The notes beneath the pieces were generated by a model. That model saw only the letters and a list, made by a program, of their open reading frames with translations. It was not told where the DNA came from and ran no database searches. A stretch of 64,000 nt of DNA from NCBI GenBank assembly GCA_036387135.1, contig DASVUH010000025.1:258568-322567 (forward strand). The letters are read 5' to 3'. The first letter of the stretch is position 1; each line of letters starts with the position of its first letter. Positions 1 to 8,049 of this stretch are shown one piece after another. The translations under genes were made by a program, and so were the position numbers. The DNA comes from JALZCH01 sp036387135 (GTDB lineage: Bacteria; Acidobacteriota; Blastocatellia; Pyrinomonadales; Pyrinomonadaceae).

Positions 1-302
1 AGCGTGCCGTAGCCGTAAGCGTAAGCCGAACCGGAAATTGGAATGCTGGCGGCAAATTCCGAGTAACACAGAGCGGCAAACGCGCTGACGATTCCCGCCA
101 GAATCATCGAGATAATAACCGCCGGACCGGCGTGTTTACCGGCGGCTTGTCCGGTCAGAACAAAAATTCCCGTACCGATAATCGCGCCGATTCCGAGCAT
201 CGTTAAGTCCAGCCCGCTTAACGTTTTCCTTAATGTATGCTCGCCGGTTTCCTGGGCTTCGGCAACAATTTTGTCAATTGACTTGGTTGCAAAAAGTGAC
301 AT
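1..302 (-). CDS. APC-family amino acid permease, N-terminal part (cut by window edge)
   Basis: About 100 residues from the start codon at 302 to the window edge, with the C-terminal part missing. The protein begins MSLFATKSIDK and has a soluble N-terminus, the LRKTLSGLDL motif and the glycine-rich first helix IGAIIGTGIFVLTG. That helix is the substrate-binding signature of the cationic amino acid transporter branch of the APC superfamily (YfnA/CAT type). Full members have 12 or more membrane helices and import amino acids with a cation gradient. A GGAGG ribosome site lies about 7 bases upstream of the ATG. It is the last of three minus-strand membrane genes in a row and follows a second APC transporter. 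The family is clear; the substrate cannot be told from this part. Confidence 0.88.
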   Translation of the reverse strand, partial: MSLFATKSIDKIVAEAQETGEHTLRKTLSGLDLTMLGIGAIIGTGIFVLTGQAAGKHAGPAVIISMILAGIVSAFAALCYSEFAASIPISGSAYAYGYGT

Positions 303-352
303 TCAGACCTCCAAAATTTATGTAATCCACTTGAACTGATAAATAAAACTTT

Positions 353-634
353 TTACGGCAATTCACTTGTTGCCGCAATTTTGAAACAATATTTTGCGAA
401 TTTAATCGAAAAAACAAGAATTAGAGCAGGAATGACAAACAGATAAAAAATGTCATCCAGATTCTCCAATGTAAAAAAAGGAATTCCGCAGCTTATACTG
501 CCGTTCTCGGTGGTCACTGAATATGTTCCGCCCGTGATAAGCAAACCGAAGCTGAAGAGTAATAACCAGAAACCGGAAATGAATATCGCGAAGATACCCA
601 AACAATCTGATATTATTAGTGTTACATTCCGCAT
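353..634 (-). CDS. Small two-helix membrane protein of unknown function
   Basis: A 93-residue protein starting MRNVTLIISD, with hydrophobic helices at about residues 8-35 and 62-80 and a polar loop between them (TGGTYSVTTENGS). The open frame continues upstream into the permease gene, but that extension is arginine-rich and runs antisense to nothing meaningful; the ATG at 634 lies only 8 bases beyond the permease stop. It sits between two APC transporters on the same strand, so it is probably co-transcribed and may be an accessory subunit, although this is only inferred from position. No family is recognised and no clear ribosome site is visible. Confidence 0.55.
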   Translation of the reverse strand: MRNVTLIISDCLGIFAIFISGFWLLLFSFGLLITGGTYSVTTENGSISCGIPFFTLENLDDIFYLFVIPALILVFSIKFAKYCFKIAATSELP

Positions 635-642
635 ATAAATCA

Positions 643-2166
643 CTAATTGTTGACTTCTGGAGATTTTGCCATTGACCGCCAAATAAAATAAACCGGAACG
701 CCCGTCAAAACGATGGCGAGTCCGGGCAAAGATGTTTGCGCTTTGTAAAATAAAAGAACCAGACAAATAATTGTTGCCGCCGCGATGTAAAGCGCCGGAA
801 CGACCGGATAACCGAAAGCGCGATACGGGCGCGGCACATCGGGTCGTTTTTGTCTCAAAATAAATAAACCGATAATTGTCAAAATATAGAAAATCAAAAC
901 CGCGAAAACTACGTAATCGAGCAGTGTTCCGTACAAATTGCCGTAAGTCGTTTTGCCTGCCGCGTCGGTCGAAACTGTTCGCGGCAAAACGAGCAGGCAA
1001 GTCCAGATGCACTGCAAAATGAGCGCGGTCGCCGGAACGTGATTTTTGTTTAGTTTTTCGGTCGCTTTGAAAAACAGATTGTCTTTCGCCATCGCGTAGT
1101 AAACGCGCGCGCCAGCCAAAATCAAACCGTTGTTGCACCCAAAAGTGGAAATAATAATTGCGACAGCCATTATCACAGCGCCGCCCGCGCCGAAAATCTG
1201 CTGCAAGGCGAGCGTTCCGACGCGGTCTTCCGGCGCGGTTTGAATTTGCTGCAAGCTGAGAGTTGATAGATAAGCGACGTTTGCCAGAATGTACAAACCG
1301 ATGACCAAGCCCGTTCCCAAAGCCAGCGACAACGGAATATTTTTTTGCGGGTCTTTGACTTCGCCCGCCGTAAAAGTGATGTTGTTCCACGCATCGGACG
1401 AGAAAAGCGAGCCGACCTGCGCGACGCAGAAAGCGATAAAAAGTCCGTACAAACCGTTCGCGGCGGAAACTCCCGGCGCAACTTCAGTCACGTTTTGCGG
1501 AGTCCAGGCGTTCGCAAAATTTGCCGAAAAAATCCCGGCTTGACCGCCGATGAAAAGCCCCAAAAGAATCAAAGCTGCAAGCGCAAGAGTTTTTGTGACC
1601 GTAAAAGTGTTTTGAATGTATTTGCCGAGCTTTAAGCCCTGCATATTGATGACGGTTAGCAAAATTATCAACAAAATTGCAATGAGCTGCTGCGTCGAAA
1701 GGCTGAAAGCGTAACCTCCGCCCAAATTAACCGGCGGGATCAAATACGATTCGGGCGAAACGGCGGGAACTAAAATGCCCAGAAATCTGGCAAAAGCGAC
1801 TGCGACGGCGGCGATTGTCCCGGTTTGAATGACGAGAAACAGCGTCCAGCCGTAAAGAAAACCCCAGAGCGGCGAATAACTTTCGCGCAGGTAAACATAT
1901 TGCCCGCCCGCTTTCGGCATCATCGCCGCCAACTCGCCGTAAGACAGCGCGGCGGCGACGGTCAAAAGCCCGGTGACGATCCAGACCATCAACAGCCAGC
2001 CGGATGAGCCGACTTGCCGCGCGATGTCGGCGGAAACAATAAAAATGCCCGAACCGATCATCGAACCGGCGACAATCATCGTCGAATCGAGCAATCCAAG
2101 TCCGCGCACAAAGCCGGAATTTTGGTCAATTTTCGTTGCGTCTTCGCTGGTCGCTACATTTTCCAT
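643..2166 (-). CDS. APC-family amino acid permease
   Basis: A 507-residue transporter with about 12 hydrophobic helices and the APC first-helix motif MIGSGIFIVSADI at about residues 36-50. A conserved stretch, AMMPKAGGQYVYLRESY, follows at about residue 82. The proteins most like this pattern are basic or aromatic amino acid permeases and polyamine antiporters. The gene is divergent from a PLP-dependent amino acid decarboxylase with only about 175 bp between starts. This arrangement is common for substrate/product antiport systems, so exchange of an amino acid for its amine is a reasonable but unproven role. A small membrane gene follows after 8 bases. Confidence 0.9.
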   Translation of the reverse strand: MENVATSEDATKIDQNSGFVRGLGLLDSTMIVAGSMIGSGIFIVSADIARQVGSSGWLLMVWIVTGLLTVAAALSYGELAAMMPKAGGQYVYLRESYSPLWGFLYGWTLFLVIQTGTIAAVAVAFARFLGILVPAVSPESYLIPPVNLGGGYAFSLSTQQLIAILLIILLTVINMQGLKLGKYIQNTFTVTKTLALAALILLGLFIGGQAGIFSANFANAWTPQNVTEVAPGVSAANGLYGLFIAFCVAQVGSLFSSDAWNNITFTAGEVKDPQKNIPLSLALGTGLVIGLYILANVAYLSTLSLQQIQTAPEDRVGTLALQQIFGAGGAVIMAVAIIISTFGCNNGLILAGARVYYAMAKDNLFFKATEKLNKNHVPATALILQCIWTCLLVLPRTVSTDAAGKTTYGNLYGTLLDYVVFAVLIFYILTIIGLFILRQKRPDVPRPYRAFGYPVVPALYIAAATIICLVLLFYKAQTSLPGLAIVLTGVPVYFIWRSMAKSPEVNN

Positions 2167-2342
2167 TCGCGTTTTTCGCCGGAAACAGATTTAATCTATT
2201 TTCGCGTAAACTCTAATTTTTGTTTCTCAAAGGAGTGCGGCAAAGTTTGAGAATCTTACACCGATTTTGCCGATAATGTCGAGTTTTTAGCTTAAATTTG
2301 TCATTTTAGAAATAAAACGTTTGCAAAATACCGCGAAAATTT

Positions 2343-3809
2343 ATGAGCGAAAACAATTCTTTATCAAAAAATAATATGCACGGCGATATGAAGCCGGAAG
2401 ATTTCCGCCGTTTCGGTTACGAAATTGTTGATTGGATTGCCGATTATTTCGAGCGAATCGAAGAATTGCCCGTTTTGTCGCAAGTCGAACCCAACAGCCT
2501 CAAAAATCAATTGCCAAAATCCGCGCCGGAAACGGGCGAGCAGTTTGAAAACATTTTCGCAGATGTCGAAAAACTTATTTTGCCCGCGATGACAAACTGG
2601 AATCATCCGAACTTTCACGGTCTGTTTGCGACTTCGACCAGCGCGCCCGGCATTTTCGGCGAAATGCTCGCCGCCGCTTTCGACGCCAAAGGAATGCTCT
2701 GGCGTACCGCGCCCGCTTTGACCGAATTGGAAGAAGTCGTGACCGATTGGCTGCGGCAGATGATGGGACTAGACGCGGGCTACACCGGAATTATTTACGA
2801 CACGGCTTCCGTTTCCTCGATGCACGCCATCGCCGCCGCGCGCGAAGGAATTGATTTGCGAATCCGCGAAGAAGGAATGAGCGGGCGCGTGGATTTGCCG
2901 CTGCTTCGCGTTTATTGTTCGGAACAAGCGCACTCTTCGATTGACAAAGCCGTGATTACTCTCGGTTTGGGACAGCGCGGTTTGCGAAAAATCGAAACCG
3001 ACGAGCAGTTTCGGATGCGCCCTGACAAGCTGCGCGAAGCAATTGAAGAAGACAAACAAAACGGAATCGTGCCGTTTTGCGTTGTGGCGACAGTCGGGAC
3101 GACTTCGACTTCGAGCGTTGATCCGGTTTCGGAGCTTATTGAAGTTTGCGAGGAAAACGCTTTGTGGCTCCACGTTGACGCGGCTTATGCGGGCAGCGCG
3201 GCGATTGTGCCGGAATTGCAAAATTGTTTGCGCGGCTGCGAGCGAGCCGATTCGGTCGTTACAAATCCGCACAAATGGCTGTTTACGCCGTTTGATTTGT
3301 CGGTTCTTTACTGCCGCCACACGGATTTATTGCGAAAAGCGTTTTCGCTTGTCCCGGAATATTTGAAAACCGACGAGCAGACGACAAATTTGATGGATTA
3401 CGGCATCCAGCTCGGACGCCGGTTCAGAGCTTTAAAACTTTGGTTTGTGATGCGCTATTTCGGGCAGCAAGGCTTGATTGAACGCATCCGTGAGCATTGC
3501 CGTCTGGCAAAAATGTTTGCCTCGCTCGTTGACGAAAGCCACGATTGGGAATTACTCGCGCCCGTCCCGTTTGCGCTCGTCTGTTTTCGCGCCGCGCCGG
3601 AAAATGTCACGGATTTGGACGCTTTTAACGAAAAACTGATGAACGCCATTAATGAAAGCGGCGAGGCTTATATTTCTCACACGAAATTAAACGGGAAATA
3701 CACTCTGCGGCTTTCCGTCGGTAATATTCGCGTCGAAGAGAAACACATCCGCAAAGTATGGAATCTGCTAAACGAACAAAAGGAACTGTTTTTGAGCAAA
3801 CCGACTTGA
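2343..3809 (+). CDS. PLP-dependent amino acid decarboxylase (group II, aromatic L-amino acid decarboxylase family)
   Basis: A 488-residue protein of the usual length for the DDC/TyrDC family. The N-terminus has the family motif FRRFGYEIVDWIADYFERIE. The cofactor site is visible: the stacking histidine in EQAHSSIDKA (about H198), the PLP-binding aspartate in HVDAAYAG (D279), and the Schiff-base lysine in NPHKWL (K311). Such enzymes release CO2 from tyrosine, tryptophan, DOPA, phenylalanine or, in some members, glutamate or histidine. Substrate choice cannot be fixed from sequence by eye. The divergent APC permease suggests a decarboxylase-antiporter pair that could consume protons or export an amine. 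Confidence 0.9.
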   Translation: MSENNSLSKNNMHGDMKPEDFRRFGYEIVDWIADYFERIEELPVLSQVEPNSLKNQLPKSAPETGEQFENIFADVEKLILPAMTNWNHPNFHGLFATSTSAPGIFGEMLAAAFDAKGMLWRTAPALTELEEVVTDWLRQMMGLDAGYTGIIYDTASVSSMHAIAAAREGIDLRIREEGMSGRVDLPLLRVYCSEQAHSSIDKAVITLGLGQRGLRKIETDEQFRMRPDKLREAIEEDKQNGIVPFCVVATVGTTSTSSVDPVSELIEVCEENALWLHVDAAYAGSAAIVPELQNCLRGCERADSVVTNPHKWLFTPFDLSVLYCRHTDLLRKAFSLVPEYLKTDEQTTNLMDYGIQLGRRFRALKLWFVMRYFGQQGLIERIREHCRLAKMFASLVDESHDWELLAPVPFALVCFRAAPENVTDLDAFNEKLMNAINESGEAYISHTKLNGKYTLRLSVGNIRVEEKHIRKVWNLLNEQKELFLSKPT

Positions 3810-3923
3810 ATGAGAAGATAAAAATGAGTAGTTCGGATCACGCAGAGTAAGTTTTTGTGATTTGGTTAAAATCCGGGAGACCGAATTTTTCCATTCATCT
3901 GCTTTGAAAATTGAAGAAAAGTT

Positions 3924-6299
3924 TTAGCTGACAATTTCAAGACTTAAAATTGGCTCGTCTTCAAATATTTCATTTGCAAATTGAGCGGCGTTGATAATTT
4001 CTCTTGCTTCTTCGGCGTTTACCGGTTTGGAGTAAAAATAACCTTGTCCAAATCTACAATTAAGCTTTCTTAATTGCTCGGCTTGTTCGATGGTTTCGAT
4101 GCCTTCGGCGATAACTTCAATTCCCAGATTTTTCGCCAGAGTAATGACCGTTTGTACGATCTCGCTGTTTTCGTTATTGGTCAGCATTCGACTGACAAAC
4201 GAGCGGTCAATTTTTAAGAAATCAATCGGAAGCCGGTGCAGATAACTCAGGCTCGAATACCCCGTGCCGAAATCGTCAATCGAAAGCTTGACGCCGATGT
4301 CTCGCAGACGATTGATAATTGTCACGGCTAATTCGCTGTCTTCAATCAAATGACTTTCCGTAATTTCCAGCCGCAAACATTCCGCATTGAGCTGCGTCTC
4401 CTGCAAAATTGCCGTGATGCGCTCGACTAAATCGTTTTGCATAAATTGTTTGCACGATAAATTAACGCTGATTGTGAGATTTTCGTCAGCAATTTTTTCG
4501 TTTTGCCATTCGCGAAATTGCCGGCAGCTTTCGCGCAAGACCCATTCGCCGAGAGGAATAATTTGTCCTGTTTCTTCGGCAATCGGAATGAAATCGTCAG
4601 GCGAAACAATGCCGCGTTCGGGATGCTGCCATCGGACAAGCGACTCGAAGCCGATAGCTTTGCCGCTTTGAATTTCAATGATCGGTTGATAAAACATTTG
4701 AAACTCGCCGCGTTCAACGGCTCGTCTGATTTCGGTTTCAAGCTGCAAGCGAACGCTGGCTTGTTCGTGCATTGCCTGATTGAAAATCTGATAACGCGCT
4801 CTGCCCGCTTCTTTGGCGCGATACATAGCGATGTCGGCGTCGCGCAGCAATTCTTCGGGTTTTGTGTAAGCCGCATTACTGAGCGCGATGCCGATGCTCG
4901 CGCTGGTGAAAACTTCCCGCCCGCTCAGATCGAAAGGTTCTTTCAAGCATTGTTGAATTCTTTCGACGATGCTGAAGGCGTCTTCCGTATCGTCGAATTC
5001 GTCGAGCAAAATCGTAAATTCGTCTCCGCCGAGCCGCGCCACAATGTCGCTCGTCCGCAGACAGGATTCGAGACGACGAGCAATTTGTACCAGAAGTTTG
5101 TCGCCTTCCAAATGACCGAGCGAATCGTTAACGACCTTGAAGCGGTCAAAATCAAGAAACAGCACGGCAAATGTTGTCAGACGCCGCGCGGCGCGGTCAA
5201 TTGCCGCACGCAAATGCTCGTGAAACAAAGCGCGGTTCGGCAGCCCGGTCAGCGCGTCGTGAAAAGCGTTATGCACGAGCTGTTTTTCGGCGTGGACGCG
5301 CTCGGTGATGTTGTGATTGATGCTCAGGATTGCTCTTTTACCTTCAAACTCAATAACTGAGGCATTTATCATCAAATCCAAAGGCTCGCCGTTTTGATGA
5401 TAATGAACGCATTCAAATGCGCTGGTGAAACCTTTGGAAAGAGTTTCGGTAAGCCGTTTGTCAGTGCGTGTCAGCAAACTAAGTTTGTTGGCGAGCAAAT
5501 CTTCGCGCGAAAAGCCATACATTTCGCAGGCACGGTCGTTTACGTTGAGAACGCGTTTATTCTCCGGGTCAAAGATAATTATGGCGTCGTTAGCGTGTTT
5601 GAACAGATTGCGATATTCTTCGGATTTTTTTAACGCCTCCTGAGTTCGTTTGTGTTCGGTAAAGTCGTGGTCGAGCTTAGCGACCTGCCAGGCTCTCAGA
5701 CGCATTTCCGCGCTTCCGCGCAAACAGGAAAGAACAAGGAAAATGTCTTCAAAAATCACCCACGCGGCGTGTTCGACCCATCGCCATGAATCCGGCGTCA
5801 AAACTCCAAAAACCGATTGCGGATAAAAAGCGCCTCGCAGGTAATGATCTGCCGCAACGACAACTGTCGCCGGAACAAGGACTCGCCAATCGCGGTAAAA
5901 AGAGAGAAATGCGAGTGAGCCGAAAACGTGAAAGTGAGTTTCAATGCGCCCGCCCATCAAATGAATCAGCAGGCTCGACATTAACATCTGCGCGACCGCG
6001 ATTGTATAACGGGTTTCGACCTTGCCGGGACGCGCCAAAACCAGCAGAATCGGAAAAATGCTGATTGCTCCGCCCAGAAAAACCGCCGACCAAACGTGAA
6101 GATGAATCTGGCTTGTTTGTCCGATCCAGGTGTAAGGCGAAATCAAAATCGCCGCCAAAATTCCGCCGATCCATTGCAGAAACATCAGCGCGGCAAACAT
6201 TCTGTCTGTTTGCCTGCAGCTTTGTTCCTGATATTCGTGATAAATTCGGTCGGCTTGAAGCGACAATGATTGATTCTCGTCGGTAAAAATTCCGAGCAT
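3924..6299 (-). CDS. Membrane-bound PAS-GGDEF-EAL protein (cyclic di-GMP turnover)
   Basis: A 791-residue signalling protein. The ATG at 6299 was preferred over an in-frame start at 6374 because it follows the upstream stop by one base and avoids a 74-base overlap. Residues 1-215 hold several membrane helices and a conserved sensor-like segment (GRIETHFHVFGSLAFL, FYRDWRVL). A PAS domain follows at about 230-345, then a GGDEF domain with an intact RLGGDEF motif and an EAL domain. EAL signatures NLSCKQF, LEITESHLI, IDDFGTGYSSLSYL, KIDRSFV and VIAEGIE are all present, but the lead motif reads ESLVRW rather than EALLRW. It probably both makes and degrades cyclic di-GMP in response to an unknown signal, although the net activity is not predictable. 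Confidence 0.88.
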   Translation of the reverse strand: MLGIFTDENQSLSLQADRIYHEYQEQSCRQTDRMFAALMFLQWIGGILAAILISPYTWIGQTSQIHLHVWSAVFLGGAISIFPILLVLARPGKVETRYTIAVAQMLMSSLLIHLMGGRIETHFHVFGSLAFLSFYRDWRVLVPATVVVAADHYLRGAFYPQSVFGVLTPDSWRWVEHAAWVIFEDIFLVLSCLRGSAEMRLRAWQVAKLDHDFTEHKRTQEALKKSEEYRNLFKHANDAIIIFDPENKRVLNVNDRACEMYGFSREDLLANKLSLLTRTDKRLTETLSKGFTSAFECVHYHQNGEPLDLMINASVIEFEGKRAILSINHNITERVHAEKQLVHNAFHDALTGLPNRALFHEHLRAAIDRAARRLTTFAVLFLDFDRFKVVNDSLGHLEGDKLLVQIARRLESCLRTSDIVARLGGDEFTILLDEFDDTEDAFSIVERIQQCLKEPFDLSGREVFTSASIGIALSNAAYTKPEELLRDADIAMYRAKEAGRARYQIFNQAMHEQASVRLQLETEIRRAVERGEFQMFYQPIIEIQSGKAIGFESLVRWQHPERGIVSPDDFIPIAEETGQIIPLGEWVLRESCRQFREWQNEKIADENLTISVNLSCKQFMQNDLVERITAILQETQLNAECLRLEITESHLIEDSELAVTIINRLRDIGVKLSIDDFGTGYSSLSYLHRLPIDFLKIDRSFVSRMLTNNENSEIVQTVITLAKNLGIEVIAEGIETIEQAEQLRKLNCRFGQGYFYSKPVNAEEAREIINAAQFANEIFEDEPILSLEIVS

Positions 6300-6300
6300 T

Positions 6301-6915
6301 TTAGTTTGTTCCCTCAATAACTTTTTGAAGAGTTTTATTATCAAATAAAGAGCAGCCGAAAGCTGATGTTTCAACCGTTATGCCCAAATCGCGCGTGACA
6401 ATTTCCGCAATTGCGCTGCGTCCTGCGTTGTCGCCTTCGTGACCGCGTGAAGCGGTGATTCCGCCGTGAAATCTGAGCTGCCCGTTTGCGTCATAAAGCA
6501 AAGTCGTCCCTGAAGTTTCCGCATTAAAACGCTTGGTTTCGCGTCCGTCTTCATCTACCGAAACCTGAACGCCGGGAATTGCCGCCGCGTTTTTCCACGA
6601 ATCCGTTTCCGCCCATTTTTGCTCAGCGTCGGCGGGTTTAAAAAAAATCACTCGCGCGGAAACGCGCCCTTGAATCATCGTCATCAACCGGGCAAGCTCG
6701 TTGATGCCGGCGCGAGTGCATGGACATTGCGGATGAGCGAAGAAGAACAAATTAGGCTGGCGGTTATCGAGAACAATTCCGCCGTCAACAGGAAAGCTCC
6801 GAGGCGGCGATGTTTTGCCGGGAGCCGGTTTGTTCTCGTAGCTATAAACATAATGAAGTCCACTGCCCACAATTATGAGCCATAAGACGGCGCTTAAAAC
6901 AAGAATTACCTTCAT
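6301..6915 (-). CDS. Membrane-anchored thioredoxin-fold protein (RedB-like)
   Basis: A 204-residue protein with one N-terminal hydrophobic segment (residues 3-26) and then a periplasmic domain. The core reads NLFFFAHPQCPCTRAGINEL, with a CPC pair placed where thioredoxins carry CxxC. This is followed by a strand-rich region (SGTTLLYDANGQLRFHGGIT) typical of a redoxin fold. A CxC motif fits a thiol-redox or thiol-sensing protein more than a classical disulfide reductase. Its stop codon is one base before the GGDEF/EAL start, so the two are almost certainly translated together. A functional link between redox state and cyclic di-GMP is inferred only from that coupling. Confidence 0.65.
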   Translation of the reverse strand: MKVILVLSAVLWLIIVGSGLHYVYSYENKPAPGKTSPPRSFPVDGGIVLDNRQPNLFFFAHPQCPCTRAGINELARLMTMIQGRVSARVIFFKPADAEQKWAETDSWKNAAAIPGVQVSVDEDGRETKRFNAETSGTTLLYDANGQLRFHGGITASRGHEGDNAGRSAIAEIVTRDLGITVETSAFGCSLFDNKTLQKVIEGTN

Positions 6916-7219
6916 TTTACAGGAGTTATGCAGACGAAAGCGGAGTCATTCGTCTTACTAAAATAGCTTTGCTATTTTAAATTGATTGTATTTAATTAGT
7001 GTTTTTTTGATTAAAGGTAATGGATAGGACGAGAGGAAATTACCTGCAATCTTGTTGTCAAGCAATATTGAAAATATTACTTTTGACAGAAAATCATTCA
7101 AGATTATGTCAAATTGATAGTGATTTCGCCAGAATTATGACAAAAACCCGCCAAGTTAAAAGAGAGGCGATTTCTGTGCCGCATTTAACTAACGAATTAA
7201 ATTCTCAACAATTCAAAAA
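6916..7219. other. Spacer without a convincing gene
   Basis: About 300 bases of A+T-rich sequence. A plus-strand frame is open from 7020, but it runs through the duplicated ligase tail and antisense to the antitoxin and has no recognisable protein pattern. A short perfect hairpin (AAAATAGC, three-base loop, GCTATTTT) lies at 6960-6978 and could end minus-strand transcription coming from the ligase and toxin-antitoxin genes. Confidence 0.5.
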
Positions 7220-7350
7220 TCATCCGCTATTATTTGCCTGTCTAATCTCTTCGACCGCACTCGGATTTTCAAGCGCGGACAAATCGCCCGCGTCTTCGCC
7301 CAGATATGCGGCGCGAATCACGCGGCGCATCACTTTAGCGTTGCGCGTAT
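7220..7350 (-). pseudogene. Detached 3' end of an acyl-CoA ligase gene (second copy)
   Basis: Read on the minus strand, this stretch encodes about 42 residues, from TRNAKVMRRVIRAAYLGED through SALENPSAVEEIRQ to a TGA stop at 7222-7220. It matches the C-terminus of the intact ligase ending at 8033 (SALENPQAVEEIRN). Bases 7278-7330 are identical to 8088-8140 for 53 bases, and similarity continues to about 7348/8158 on one side and, more weakly, toward the stop on the other. There is no start codon or upstream gene body. It is best read as the original 3' end of the ligase gene, displaced when the toxin-antitoxin pair entered, or as a partial duplication made at that event. Confidence 0.8.
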
Positions 7351-7366
7351 CTGGGATGATAGAAAT

Positions 7367-7612
7367 TTACTTGATTCTGTCGTCAGGATTATCAGGCTCG
7401 ACATCCGGTACAGCGGCAAGAAATTTTTCAAATGCTTTTCGCGTGTCGCGTTTTTTGGCTTCGCGCAAAATGTTTTCAAAAGTTTCCAGGGCAGACATTT
7501 TCTCGGCGGCGGCTGTGGCTAAAAATTGGCTTATTGAAATGCCTTCTTTTTTTGCAAGTTCTTCAAGTTTTCGATGTAAAGAGTTTGGTAATTCAACGGT
7601 TACAACGCTCAT
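7367..7612 (-). CDS. HicB/RHH-like antitoxin
   Basis: An 81-residue protein. The N-terminus, VVTVELPNSLHRKLEELAKKEGISISQFLATAAAEKM in pattern, is a ribbon-helix-helix DNA-binding fold: a short beta strand followed by two helices, as in HicB-like and CopG-like antitoxins. The C-terminal tail is charged and proline-containing (DVEPDNPDD), typical of a toxin-wrapping segment. Its start overlaps the stop of the PIN toxin by 4 bases, so the pair is translationally coupled in toxin-first order. It should neutralise the toxin and repress the pair's own promoter. Family level is well supported; the exact antitoxin class is less certain. Confidence 0.8.
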   Translation of the reverse strand: MSVVTVELPNSLHRKLEELAKKEGISISQFLATAAAEKMSALETFENILREAKKRDTRKAFEKFLAAVPDVEPDNPDDRIK

Positions 7613-8049
7613 ATATTTTTCACAATCTCCAAAAAATCCGACGGCAGAACGACTTTGATTCCAAACGATTCAATGTCCGCAAAATCTTTCAAGTTGAATG
7701 TAACCAAATAATCGGCTTGCGAAGCAATCGCCAGCTCAAGAATCATATCGTCTTTTCGGTCTTTCAGCCAAGGTCGCCAGAGAAAGTAAATATCATGGTA
7801 ATAAGCCGCCGAAACAATCTCATTGACAACATCAACAACTTCAAGATCGGACAAGACTTCCGGTCTGACCTCAGGGCGCATTAAAACATCGAGATATTCA
7901 AAATAAAGCGGCAAAGAAATGACCAGCTTAAACTTTGGCGACGGCAGCACAGAAATCAATTGAAAAGATGCGCCTCTCCGCGAGCGAGCGGCGGCAGCTA
8001 AAACATTGGTATCAAAAATTACGCGCAAAGTTTTATTGACCTGCGGCAT
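7609..8049 (-). CDS. PIN-domain toxin (COG1569-type RNase)
   Basis: A 146-residue PIN protein. The ATG at 8049 is preferred to an in-frame TTG at 8064 because GAGG lies about 9 bases before it. Metal-binding acidic residues of the PIN nuclease are visible in order: VIFDTNVL near the N-terminus, FEYLDVL in the middle, KDDMILELA, and VTFNLKDF near the C-terminus. COG1569 proteins are putative toxin components that cleave RNA. The reading frame begins 17 bases inside the 3' end of the upstream acyl-CoA ligase gene, so expression may ride on that transcript. The paired antitoxin follows with a 4-base overlap. The module is bracketed by two copies of the ligase 3' end. Confidence 0.85.
   Translation of the reverse strand: MPQVNKTLRVIFDTNVLAAAARSRRGASFQLISVLPSPKFKLVISLPLYFEYLDVLMRPEVRPEVLSDLEVVDVVNEIVSAAYYHDIYFLWRPWLKDRKDDMILELAIASQADYLVTFNLKDFADIESFGIKVVLPSDFLEIVKNI

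Noticed and set aside
353..1390. Long 345-residue minus-strand frame
   Set aside because: Only its last 93 codons look like protein; the upstream part is arginine-rich and lies out of frame within the permease gene, so just 353-634 is annotated.
4503..5360. 285-residue plus-strand frame opposite the GGDEF/EAL gene
   Set aside because: It is an antisense shadow of a gene with clear domains and G+C-rich third positions; no independent start signal or family pattern was seen.
7020..7658. Plus-strand 212-residue reading frame
   Set aside because: It runs antisense through the duplicated ligase tail and the antitoxin gene, has no family pattern, and a simpler reading with three minus-strand features explains the same bases.
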